Shown: one piece after another, positions 53,981 through 63,745 of the stretch | Layout: each line of letters begins with the position of its first letter | Position numbering within the stretch: the stretch's first letter is position 1 | The notes under the pieces: model-generated | Told to the model about the DNA's origin: nothing | Seen by the model: the letters and a program-made list of their open reading frames with translations, nothing else | Database searches by the model: none | Source: Patagioenas fasciata | Lineage: Eukaryota > Chordata > Aves > Columbiformes > Columbidae | DNA length: 64,000 bases | Direction of reading: 5' to 3' | Assembly: GCF_037038585.1 (NCBI RefSeq) | Contig: NC_092525.1 | Span: 23,704,867 to 23,768,866, forward strand | Position numbers and translations under genes: made by a program

Positions 53981-54008
53981 CCGCCCGGGGACCGCGACGG
54001 GGCGGGCT

Positions 54009-54050
54009 GGGGCTGGGGCTGGGGCTGGGGCTGGGGTGGGGTCGGGAGGG
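54009..54050 (+). promoter_or_regulatory. G-quadruplex-forming tract with GGGGCT repeats
   Basis: Five GGGG runs separated by CT, then further G runs separated by T, TC and A, give eight G tracts of three or more with 1-2 base loops. This is far above the four needed for an intramolecular quadruplex. It lies about 215-255 bases upstream of the NOTCH2 start codon, on the template strand for NOTCH2 transcription. Confidence 0.8.
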
Positions 54051-55107
54051 TCCGTGGGGATGGCGGGGATGTGGCGGGGATGCGGCGGCGTGGGGCTGAC
54101 AGCGGGGACAGGCCAGGACAGGGGACTGCCCGGGCTGGGGAACAGAGCAGTGGGGATTGGGGGAGCAGGACAGTGAGGGTCAGAGACAGATGGCCCCCAG
54201 GATGGAGGGCACGGGCAGCAGCACACGGTCGTCATGTCCCCGTGCAGTGGTGGCAGCGGTGGCAGCTGCCCACGGCGGAGGACAACGGGGTACTCGGTCT
54301 GGCCGAGGCACTGCCCTGCTCTTTGCTCAGGCGCAGGGTGCAGGCAGCTGCCGGGCAGGGATGATGGAGCCTTGCCCAAGGGCAGGCACCAACAGCAGGG
54401 GAAACCCAAAACCAGCATTGGCCACTGGAGGTTCACCGCAGTGGGAAGGGGAGCATCCCCAGCAGGTGCATGAGCTCAGCACTCCACCGCTCAGCCCTAT
54501 GGCTCGGCCCCACGGCTGCTCATGCTGCAAAAGCCCAGGAGGAAACTCGGGTTCCCATGGATGAGGTCTTGGGAGGGCAGCAGCTGAATTCAACCTCAAG
54601 GTCCCTCCCGGCCCTCAGCCAACATTTCAAGTGTTAAAAATCCTTCTGCCATGGCTCCAGCTCCCCGCAGACTGAGAGCCCTTTGTGCACAGTGCTGACA
54701 CGGCAGCCTGGCCCGTGAAGGCGGGATTGTGCTGGGTTTGGGGGAGAGAGCAGGGGCAATGAATAAACCTCACTGTTTTCCCCCTGTAATTCCCCAGATC
54801 CTGGAGTTCCTCCCAAGCATGGAGCTGAATGGTCAGTGCCCCAACACCGCTATAATTTTTCCAGGTATGCCAGTGCAGCCTGGGTGACAAATCCCTCACC
54901 AGCCCGCACAGCTGCCAGGGTTTCCCATGGCCACTCCCACCCAGTTTCCCACCCAGAGGTGACCAGCAGCCAGTGCTGGAGCTGGCAGACTCTGGCAAGG
55001 TTTCCCATAGTTTCCAGATACTTTATTCCATGCCTTGGCCCGCTTTGCCTATGGAGCATCTCACCCAGGTGCGGGAGCTGAGCCACAGCCCCCCGGCGTG
55101 GTGAGGG

Positions 55108-55167
55108 GAGCAGGGTGGTGGGCAGGGTGGCAAACAGGGTGCTGGGCAAGGTGCTGGGCAGGGTGCT
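55108..55167. repeat. Minisatellite: five 12-bp units
   Basis: Five tandem 12-base units can be aligned: GAGCAGGGTGGT, GGGCAGGGTGGC, AAACAGGGTGCT, GGGCAAGGTGCT and GGGCAGGGTGCT. The 12-base period creates a repetitive threonine/leucine/proline reading frame on the minus strand that is not evidence of a gene. Confidence 0.85.
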
Positions 55168-58100
55168 GGTGCCTGGCAGAGGGCTGGACATGCTCCAGCA
55201 CTGGAAGCGATGCCAGCTGAGGGATTAGGAGAGCTGAACAGACTCCATATCCACAGCATCCCTTGTTAAATGGCCCTGGCAATTAGGGAAATCCTGGTGC
55301 TTTGGCTGACAAAGGCAGGGAGATCAAGCTCTCTCTGCAGCTTCATGTTAGGAGTCCCACTCCACAGAGATTTTGGTTGCCTGCTCCACAGAACACTCAT
55401 TTTGATCCCAGCATGTGCAGACTGCTCTCCATCTCCAGGGTTCTACAACTTTCCTGCCCCTTTGCTTCAAAACCAGCCTCATGAGCCGTCACCGCCGGTG
55501 TCGGGCTGTAGGTCCCCCCATTCAGCAGGGACCCACTGGGTGCTGCCAAGCGGCTGATCTCCACAGACGGCGTGGCTGGCTGCAGGAGGGGGTGAAGGTG
55601 TCCTGCCCCCTGTGGCACTCGCTCTGCTCAGGGGGGACACCCCCGGGGATGGCACCTCCCCGTGTCCCAGGTGGCTCCTCCCTCTACAGTTGGGGGCTCT
55701 GACAGGCAGAGGTGCCCGGGGGGGGTTGCTGTGCCCTGCCCAGCTCTCCCCGCAGAGGGAAACTTGGATTTAAACAGTCTGAGGTGCTTTTTGGGTGTTT
55801 GTACACACTCAGTGAGCAGTGTGGTGCTTCTCCTCTGTCCCTTGTCCTGGAGGAACTGCCAGTTTCACCAGTTTTGCATTGTTTTTTTTCCAGAATAAAT
55901 TGTGTTTTCTTGCAGTCACCTTTCAGTGACATTGCTGGCTGTTCAGGCATTCAAACTTCAGCTCCGCCCACACCCTAATGCCTGCCTTACATCTCTGCAT
56001 TTTACACACTCAAATGTTGCCTCATTTTTACCTGCTCTGGTCTGGGGGTCCTTCTGACATGCTTGAGTCATAGATGCCAGCTTTCTCTTTTGCGAACAGG
56101 AGAGCTGGAACCCCATTAAAATGGAAGCTGAGGGTATTTCATAGTTACAACATGTCAGTGGCTAAAAGGTTTGAGAAAAACAGAGAGGCTTGAAACAATA
56201 TCATCTGCGCTAGCAGCCTTATGCTTGCGTGGAAAATGGCTTTTCCTGTGGCTCATCTGCTAACTCTTAACATTCACATGACTTGGTTTTCACTGTGATT
56301 ACCTTACCTGCCAGCTAGTCTCGTCTTAAAAAGAAACAGAGAAGTGCAAAGGCATTCCTGCGTCAGGCCCCGCAGGAATGTGCCGGGTGCCCTGAGCTGC
56401 CTCTGCTCCCCGGCTTAATCGCCTGGGGAATTTGGACCCTCTGCCCTCTCTGCTGCTGCCCTTGCTCTCAGCAGCCCCTGGAGAATTCCTGTTGCGGATG
56501 GAGCCACACAGCTTTTACTCAAGTTGGTCTGATGCATGGTGTGGCCATGAAGCTCCCAAAATGCTCCTGGCTCTGGGGACATGATGGAGTGAGGACTCAC
56601 CGATTTGTGTCACCCTCCAGGTAGTAGCTGGTGCTGTAATGATGGTGGTGGAGCACCCAGCGCCTTACATCAGCGCGGGTGGCCCCTTCCCACAGAGACC
56701 CCAGTGTGAGACAACACACACAAGCAAAAGGCGATAGGACAGGAATGCAGCGAGTGCTCATCAATTGGCCCAGCCCCTGTGGCACCACGCAGTGACCCCC
56801 TCCCCTCGGCTGGCACAGCAGTGCCATTCGGATCTGTCCTTTGACTGCCTTTTTTTGACTGTCTCTACCCAGGGCTGGCTGTACAGATGGGAGCCTGCAG
56901 CTCTTTCCCCCTCAGTCAGCAGCCACTGGGCAGCTAAAGCGGTGATTTGCAGCAGGCAAACACCCTGCTCTGCTCCTCTCCCAGTGCACGCACGGTCCAT
57001 CCAAACCACCCCTCCAAGCACCTCTTGCTGTGTGCTGGCCATGGCACCCATTGCCTGTGGTTCCCATGGCAGGTAGGAGCAAAAAAATCAGAACAGAGGC
57101 TTCATCCTACTCTTGGGGGACCCAGACACAGCCCCAGTCCCCAGCTGTGCTGCTACATCCTTCCCTGCTCCAGACACAGCTGGCTCCATGTCCACACCGA
57201 GCTGGAGACCACTCGAGCCCCTTCTCTCCTCGTTGGTCCCCTCATCTCCCTGTGCAGATGCTGAGGACAAGATGCCATCATAGCTGCCACAGGCTGATGA
57301 CCATGAATGGGGGACACGCAGCTCCAGGCAAGGTCCCAAGGAGCCACACACACCCCAGGCTGTGTGAGCTCCAGCACTGCAGGGACCCATGCAGGTCCCC
57401 ACGCAGGTCCTGGTGCAGAGGAGCTGGGGTCACCATGACTCCAGCAAGCACATTTAGTTCTGCTTCTCTATGCAAATCCCATGTCTGTTGCCATTTTGGG
57501 GGGCACTGGTGGTGGCACTTTCCGCTCCGGGTGCTGTGTCACAACGCAGCTGGGGAGTCCCATTTCCAGAGAGTGCGGGCGGCATGCCAGGAGACCAGAA
57601 CGTGCCGGGGCAGCTGGGGGCACCTGGGGAGCACCCACAGGGCCAGGGTGCTACTGGTGGGAGGCTGGCGGGAGGAAAATTTTTAAAAGGCAATGACAGA
57701 GGAAACAGGTTTGTCTTCTCTCTGCAGAGTGCTGGGGCTCAGTCACAGGGTTTTTTCTGAGCCATGATTCAAAATCACTCTGGGCCCTCCCTACAGCCCT
57801 CAGCCCGGAGAAGGCCCTGTGGCAAGGGTCTGGCAGCCCTGCTGGGGTGTGCACAGGGAGTGGGGGCTCTCCAACTTCTGTTTTACCCCCTCCAGTGGGT
57901 TTGTGAGCTCAGTTTGTGACTGCAGCCAGCCAGGAGCAGCCATGTGGGGTGCTGTGGGGCTCAGTGCTGCAGGCACAGCCCCCAGCAAAGCCTGGGGTAC
58001 CCCTGCAACCACAGGGGACCCAAACAGTGCCCAAGCCAGGGAGAAGGGAACAGGCTGGTGGGGAGTTGGCACAGCTGTCCCAGAGGAAGCAGAGCTGGGG

Positions 58101-59736
58101 ACATGCCTGGGCAGCTGGGTGTGCGGGAAGCATGGGCAGAGCATCCACAGAGGGGAGGTTGTTCCCCACCTCTCCCACTGCTGGCTGTGGGGGCTCGAGA
58201 ACAGCTGGACCCCCAGGAACCCCCAGAGGGCTCAGGTCTGGGTGATGAATGGAGAGAGGAGGCTGCCAGGGGCCAGGCAGATGCCTCACATCCTGCCCTG
58301 GGGCTTGATGAGTTCTTGGGGCTGGGGACCAGCCCAACTCTGTCACCCAGACGGAGGTGATGGGATGATTCAAGGGTGCACTGGGATGGCCTGCAGTGCT
58401 GACTCAGGCCTGTGCAAGAAGGCTGTCCCTGCCACCTGAAAAGCCTTCATATTTGGACAGCAGAAAATCGACATCCTCCTTCCCAAAAGGTCACCTTGGC
58501 AGCGATGCAGCAGAGCAAATCACAAGAGGGGGGTAGTGACCTTCTGAGCCCCCTAGCCTGGCTCTGCGGGGCATCCTTCCCTGGCCCCAGTGGGATGGAG
58601 AGCCCCCCAGAGAGACAGAGCTGCCATGGCCCCACAGCAGCCCCCAAGGGGAGGAGGACAAGAGTGCTTGGAGGCTGAACCCCGAGGCCTGCCACCCTGG
58701 CCATTGCTGCCCAGGCAGTCATCTGGCATCAGGTTCCTCTGGCAGATGCTTGCCCTGCTACAGGGATGCTGGCATGGCCCTCTGCACCACTGTGATGTTC
58801 ACTCATGGCAAAACAGCTGCTAGAAACCACCCAGGGTCAAACTTTCCCAGGGTCCCAGAGAAAAATATGCTGAAAGTGTTTTTTTCTCAAAATCTGCCCA
58901 AAAGAGAGCTTTGTGAGTCAGAGGAGCTAGTTCAAAGCAAGGGAAGCAGCTGGTGTCCAAGTAAACATAGAAACCAAAACCCTGTGGTGCCAGAGCAGCT
59001 GCTCCCCAGAGCAGTGACAGTACAGAGCATTGCCATGTCCCCTGCCAGGTGGGACTGGGTTTATTTTTGACACCCTGGCCAGAGTACCTTGCCAGCCTTC
59101 GCTGTCCTGCCCTCCTCCTCCCCACAGTGCTGTGCCCCACCCATGGCAGGTTTGGCAGCGTCCAGGAACCAGCTCTGCCTGTCTGCTCTCACTGCTTCGC
59201 TTTTCCAATGTTCAGGCAAAATGAACATGATCCAGCGCTGGCATGCCTGGCAGTGTAAGCCACCCAGCACAGCCCTGTGATGGCGAGTGGACACAGCCAT
59301 GCATGGTCCCTCCAGCAGTCACCATCCCCAACAGCACCCCACGGACACAGGGACACCCAGGGGTGCCCAGACCTGAGCTGAGGAGTTGCAGCAGCAAGTG
59401 CAGCCACCGCTGATGCCTTTTCTGAAAGATCATGCTTGCAATGAGGATTGTCATGTTGGTGCTCACACAATGAGCAAGGCAGCTCCCATCCCCTTTTCCT
59501 TTGCATCCTGTTGCTCTCTGCCTGTATCCCAAACCAAGGGTTTCCCAGCAGCAGTGGAGTTCTGTGAGGTCAAGGAGAGCCTGGCTCTGTCCCTCATGCC
59601 CTCCAGGACAGGGAGCTCAGGTGCTGCAGAGGTGCCAGGAACCAGGCACAGGAACCAGGGGGATGCTTGGTGGGGGAATCCAGCTGGGAGAGGCTGCTCC
59701 TGAACCTCTGGGGGCAGAGAAGCAGCTCAGGAATCA

Positions 59737-60035
59737 GAGGATAGTTAGGGCTGGAAGGGACCTCTGGAGACCATCTAGTCCAGTCCACCTGCTAAGCAGG
59801 TTCACCTATAACAGAATGCACAGGATCACATCCAAGCACATTTTCAATGTCTCCAGAGAAGGAGACTTCACAACCTCTCTGGGCAGCTTGTTCCAGTGCT
59901 CTGCCACCCTCAAAGTAAAGTTTTTCCTCATTCAAATGGAACTTCCTCTGCTTCAGTCTGTGCCTGTTGCCTCTCATCCTGTCGTTGGGCACTGCTGAGA
60001 AGAATTTGGTCCCATCCTCTTGGGAACAAAAAAGG
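59737..60035 (-). mobile_element. CR1 LINE fragment, minus orientation
   Basis: The order TTAGGGCTGGAAGGGACCTC, CATCTAGTCCAGTCCACCTG, CTCTCTGGGCAGCTTGTTCC, AGTGCTCTGCCACCCTCA, GTTGCCTCTCATCCTGTCG and GGGCACTGCTGAGAAGA is the reverse complement of an avian CR1 3' region. It belongs to a longer-tailed CR1 subtype than the intronic copies. It is 5'-truncated with no ORF. The ATTCTATG terminus is not clearly present, only AATCAGAGGATAG. Confidence 0.9.
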
Positions 60036-61188
60036 GATGGGTGTTGGGTAGGAAATAACTGCTGGGAAGTGTCACTATCCTGCTTAGTGGCAGCACTGCA
60101 GCTGCATGACGGGATGAGGTAGGTGGGACAGCCTTGCGTGGCATGATCTGGGAGCCTTTCCACACAGATCCCTGGGTTCACGGGGACACAGCCCAGGCAC
60201 AGCGAGGCTGCAGGTCTTTGGGGAGGCCAGAGCAGTGCAACGAGGTGGGGGTGCCCTCAGGAGGAGCCCCATTTGCCTCTCCAGCAGCAGGCACAGCTCT
60301 GTGTCGTGCATCAGCTCCAGGCAGGCACTGCCATCTGCAGGCAGCGGCTGCAGGCCCAGCTCTGGGCCTCTGCCAGCACCCGTTGTGCAGCACTGTGATC
60401 CACAACTGAGCAGCGACCACACACCATGTCACTCACACACCGGGGGCTGCACCTACTGCCCCACACCATGGCAGAGAGCCACGTCCCTGAGCCCACAGGA
60501 GCCTTGGGCAAGCTGCTGGTTAACACACAAAGAAACCAGCTACGGCCTCTCCTCTCTTCTCTGAGCAGTGGGACGCAACCTCATGTTCAGCTGCTTTGGG
60601 GGGGGTGCTGATAACCCCCAGCCTACACCCCCTTTGCACAGAGCATCAGCAGCACCCCTGCCCTGTGCAAGGGATGAAAAGGGGCTCACTATTTTTAACA
60701 CATCCAGAGAGATGCTCATGAAGTGCTCCCTGGAGCCTCATGCTGGCCTGCAGGAGTGCTCCTTACCCGCCTCTTTAGGCAAGCGGCTTTCACAGCTCCG
60801 TGTTCTGTTAATGCTCACATACACCACGGGGGACACACATCTCACACCCAGTTTATTCTGCTTCATGTGCCCCACATGAACAGCATCACCACAAAACTGT
60901 CCCTATAAAAATCTGCCCAGGTGGCTCTGTCCATGCTGAAGGGAGGCCTGCCCACATCCAGCCAGCAGACACACGCCAGCAGGGAAGGAGACCCCTGCTA
61001 TAACTCTGCCAGAAAATGGCCAAGATAATGTTTTTCAACTCGTTCTGCCTCCAGAAAGGAGCCCTTATCCCAGGTGGCTTCAGCTATGGGGCCTTTACCC
61101 TTTTGCGTTCCTGGAAGGAAAGCAAGCATCCTCCGCCATCACAGAAACAAGACAAAAAACTCTACACTGAAGAGATTTTTCAGAAGCG

Positions 61189-61194
61189 TTTATT
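61189..61194 (-). terminator. SEC22B: Candidate SEC22B poly(A) signal (AATAAA)
   Basis: Plus-strand TTTATT reads AATAAA on the sense strand. It is followed within about 50 nt by a U/GU-rich stretch (GTTTTTTGTCTTGTTTCTGT), which fits a cleavage-stimulation element. Confidence 0.45.
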
Positions 61195-62593
61195 TCACTG
61201 CTTATGCTGGGGCTGCAGGAGGCAACTGCTCACTGAGCCGCACTTCACTGCAGAAATGACACTCCCCTCAGTCACAACAATCCACGTATGGTCGGTGTCT
61301 GCTCCCTTTTCAGCGCCTACATCACACAGACCTATATCACCGGGACATTCATCTGGTAGGGACACCACTTTAAAGGATTAAAAATAATTATAATAACAAA
61401 GCAATCTACAAAATAACACTTGGAGGCATCATGCAGAAACAGACAATTTTAGATGATGTGGCAGATCAGATTTACTACGTTTGTTGGTGGACCAGTGCGA
61501 ATCGCTTCCCTGCCAGTCCAACGCAGTATGGAGCTGGAGAGCGTTCCCGGCAGGACAACAGCTCCTCGTTCCCTACCCAGTAGTAGGAAACACTTCCAGG
61601 TCACAGTTTATACTTCCAGAACTGCACAAGATTATTTGCTTGTAAAAGGTGCTGGAGAGTCCTGAAACTTCCTTCTTTGACACTGCCTGCTTCCTCCCGA
61701 GTGGCAGACACTTGAGTGCAGAAGAGTGCCTGAGCTGTGGGGTTTCTTTTTTCTCTTTTTTTAAATAAAAACAAAAGCTGACTGGTAATATGTTATCCTT
61801 AGCACAGGTGGACCAAAAAAAAAAATTAAAAATAAAACCATCACATTACACTGGAAATATGAAGATTGGCCCATGAGAAATAAGAAGCTGTATACTATTC
61901 CCCCATAGTGAGTTTTTCTTCACCTACAGTTTCAACTTCCCAAGTGAGGTAGGGAGAGGGTGACCACGGGAAAAAAAGGTGGTGTTTCCAAAGGATTTCA
62001 CCGTTGTAAAGTTATCCTTTTGAATCCTTCATGTAAAGTGTTTTTTAAGGAAACACTGCCTTTTCTTCACAACAACATTCAGAGTTTTGGTATTTTTGGT
62101 TGTTCTCCGTGAGGGAAAGAGGGAGAAAGAAAACAAGCCTCCCAGAGATAAAATGCTGGCAGTTTTGGTACTTTTGGAAGGAAAGCATAGTTACAAAAAG
62201 GAAGGAAATAATGTAGCGAATCTGCAGATAGAAGGGAAAAATAGAGAGTGCTGACACAGTTTGCACTGTGCCCACTCCCACAGCACTTGAATTACACATC
62301 TTCTTCACATGGAAACATACTGTCATACACAACTGTCAGGAAAGTGGACACTTAGAAACCTGTAGTTTAATTTTGTAGGAATCAGTAACACAGAAGCCTT
62401 TCATTACCCCTCCTAGTATTAGACAGAATGTATTTTAAGGCATAATTTAACAACCATTTCTTCCTAAAGCAATTGAAAGTGTAATGAGCCAAGATGTCAG
62501 ACACAGAAAACTCAACAATAGCTATTCTGACAGAGGTGAAAGCTATTATATGTATAGTGCAGTATCTGCCTTCAAACAGGGGTGTCTTGTCTT

Positions 62594-62634
62594 AAAAAAA
62601 AAAAAAAAAAAACCAAACAAAAAAAACCCCAGAA
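62594..62634. repeat. A19 homopolymer plus A/C-only tract
   Basis: A 19-base A run continues as CCAAAC, A8 and CCCC. On the SEC22B sense strand it is a G/U-rich block inside the presumed 3'UTR. Confidence 0.85.
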
Positions 62635-63054
62635 AAGTAACTGCAGACCCACATTCTAAAAAAGCAAATGTTGCCAAGACAAGGAATGTTCATTAGAGTC
62701 CAGTTCCCACTAGAGCTACTCAACAGGAGGACATACAACGTGATTACGCTAAACCGCCCTGATTGACTGTTCCAGAGTGTGCCCCGGGAGGGGGGCAGAA
62801 CCGTGGGAGGCCAAACTGTGCAGTTCCCTAGTGCAAACTGCCTCAGAGGAAAAGCCTGTAGTCAACAAGCCTTTACACCTATTGTTAGGCTTCACTGAGA
62901 GGTGTAGTAGTCAGGTGCCACCTAACAATTTCAGGACACTCCTGTGAAAGTAATGGTCCTGTGTGGATTCTAATGCACATCCCCCGTGAACAGTGTCCTG
63001 CACACATACACCTGCCAGGCTACCGGCTTTCCCTCTTGCACGATGGCAGCTGGC

Positions 63055-63209
63055 TCACAGCCACCAGAATCTCACGTAGACGATCAACATGATAAAAAAC
63101 ACAGCTACGGCTGCAAGTTTGGCGTAAGTAGAGCGCATGTTCAGGTATTTTGCATCCTGACGGTATTTCTTGGACAAACTGGACAAGTTGTTGGCCTTGG
63201 AATCAAGAG
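63055..63209 (-). CDS. SEC22B: SEC22B last coding exon: end of SNARE motif and membrane anchor
   Basis: This is the final coding exon of the ER-Golgi R-SNARE SEC22B, which acts in vesicle fusion between ER, ERGIC and Golgi. After acceptor TTTAACAG it reads [20 protein letters not shown], then [20 protein letters not shown] and [10 protein letters not shown], followed by TGA at 63057-63055. The first part is the C-terminal half of the SNARE helix. The hydrophobic stretch [14 protein letters not shown] is the tail anchor, leaving almost no lumenal residues. The sequence appears identical to the vertebrate protein as I remember it. It follows exon 4 through a 389-bp intron with the split codon GCT. 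Confidence 0.97.
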
Positions 63210-63598
63210 CTGTTAAAGGCAAAGGGGAGAGAAGTTAATCAAGGTTAACCCAGCCAGACGTTCTCCAAATGTTACATTAACTGTGCAAGTCTTTCCGGAG
63301 CAGCTGGAAGCACAGCAGTTTCACACGGCAGTACGCCCTGTGCCTTTCTGCAGTGCCCTAGTGCTTGTCTTGCTGGGGTGAGAGCTGCCCAAGCTGACGA
63401 GATGCTGGTCTCGCCTAAAAGCACCACTACCTGCCAGGTGCTTCAGGAGGCAACTGATCCAACTGAAACACCAACCACGTCCATTGTTTTTCTCAGGAGG
63501 CTCAGGGATTCACAAGCCTTTCCCTCCGGTGTGCTCTACCCACCCAACTGATGGAGAGGACAAGGAACCATATGCCAAATATCAGCCGTTCCCTGTAC
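63210..63598 (-). other. SEC22B: SEC22B last intron
   Basis: 389 bp with donor GTACAGGG and acceptor CCTTTAACAG. No other content is recognised. Confidence 0.9.
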
Positions 63599-63745
63599 CT
63601 GAAAGCGCTTCTCCTCGCTGTAAGACTTCCTCAATGTTGGCCACCATAATCCTCTGCACATCTTGTAGCTCTGTGTTGATGGAGCCCAGGTTCCTCCTCG
63701 CCCGGCTATCAATGTAGAGCTTCTTGGTTTTCTGGATGTAGGTAT
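63599..63745 (-). CDS. SEC22B: SEC22B penultimate coding exon: linker and first half of the R-SNARE motif
   Basis: The 147-nt exon has acceptor CTCTTGTTCCAG and donor GTACAGGG. It encodes [40 protein letters not shown] and VLQRGEALS. The arginine in LQRGE aligns with the zero-layer arginine of R-SNAREs (compare LERDQKL in VAMP2). The codon before the exon is split (G|AT, Asp). Only a Phe-to-Tyr change (DTYIQ for DTFIQ) separates this from human SEC22B as I recall it. The N-terminal longin-domain exons lie beyond the right edge. Confidence 0.97.

Larger units (their letters stand above)
1..53990 (-). other. NOTCH2: NOTCH2 gene, 5' part (exons 1-13), 3' part outside the window
   Basis: Thirteen exons on the minus strand join in a single frame into the N-terminal 742 residues of a Notch receptor. 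It is a single-pass surface receptor that binds Delta/Jagged ligands, is cleaved by ADAM and gamma-secretase, and signals through RBPJ. NOTCH2 is chosen over NOTCH1/3 by near-identity with the human NOTCH2 repeats as I remember them, for example the DPDPCHHG stretch in EGF15 and the NDATC stretch in EGF12. Every exon ends at a GT donor and starts after an AG acceptor. Exon lengths of 82, 260, 336, 123, 234, 156, 189, 114, 114, 234, 111 and 193 nt (exons 2-13) match the human gene structure as I recall it. The ORF has no frameshift or stop, so this is an intact gene. EGF19 onward, the LNR, transmembrane and ankyrin regions lie beyond the left edge. The right boundary is an estimate, because the transcription start is not visible. 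Confidence 0.97.
53470..54110 (-). promoter_or_regulatory. NOTCH2: CpG island and promoter of NOTCH2
   Basis: There is an abrupt change from AT-rich intron to a segment dense in G, C and CpG, spanning exon 1, the 5'UTR and upstream DNA. GC boxes are visible at 53944-53951 (CCCCGCCC) and 53999-54006 (GGGGCGGG), and an ETS-like GAGGAAGCGG on the minus strand near 53916. No TATA box is seen at a suitable distance. This fits a dispersed-start, CpG-type promoter with the transcription start probably between 53850 and 53990. The exact start cannot be read from sequence. Confidence 0.85.
54111..61170. other. GC-rich intergenic region between NOTCH2 and SEC22B
   Basis: About 7 kb with clearly higher G+C than the NOTCH2 introns. 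It contains a 12-bp minisatellite and one CR1 fragment. Many reading frames are open by composition on both strands, but none has a conserved domain signature, cysteine or splice pattern that I can support. I see no tRNA, rRNA or obvious small RNA. Distal NOTCH2 regulatory elements may lie here. Confidence 0.7.
61170..63054 (-). other. SEC22B: Probable SEC22B 3'UTR
   Basis: The region from the SEC22B stop to the first sense-strand AATAAA (61194-61189) has no further SEC22B-like coding sequence. No other AATAAA is found on the minus strand in between; an ATTAAA at 62371-62366 is an alternative nearer end. The length (about 1.9 kb) is plausible for a SNARE mRNA. The assignment rests only on poly(A)-signal position, so the end is uncertain. 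Confidence 0.45.

Noticed and set aside
53477-54099. Long plus-strand open frames in the CpG island
   Set aside because: They are proline-, arginine- and alanine-rich, as expected from random GC-rich DNA with few stop codons. Two frames are open at once and neither has a recognisable motif.
53711-54436. A 241-residue open frame on the minus strand across the NOTCH2 promoter and exon 1
   Set aside because: It overlaps exon 1 in a different frame from the real signal peptide. It is driven by GC-rich composition (runs of Pro, Ala, Arg) and shows no domain. Its start lies upstream of the likely transcription start.
54580-54630. Possible CR1 tail (CTCAAGGTCCCTCCCGGCCC)
   Set aside because: Only a short stretch resembles the CR1 AAGGTCCCTTCCAACCC segment, and neither flank nor terminal octamer supports it.
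54850-55191. Minus-strand frame with a Leu-Pro-Ser-Thr repeat
   Set aside because: The repeat is simply the translation of the 12-bp minisatellite at 55108-55167.
57030-58439. Plus- and minus-strand frames of 150-218 residues in the intergenic spacer
   Set aside because: Several overlapping frames are open on both strands, none resembles a known family, and no consistent splice sites join them. Low stop density in GC-rich DNA explains them.
61016-61381. A 121-residue plus-strand frame near the SEC22B 3' end
   Set aside because: It runs opposite to SEC22B and overlaps its likely poly(A) site. It has no domain signature and its start has no supporting context.
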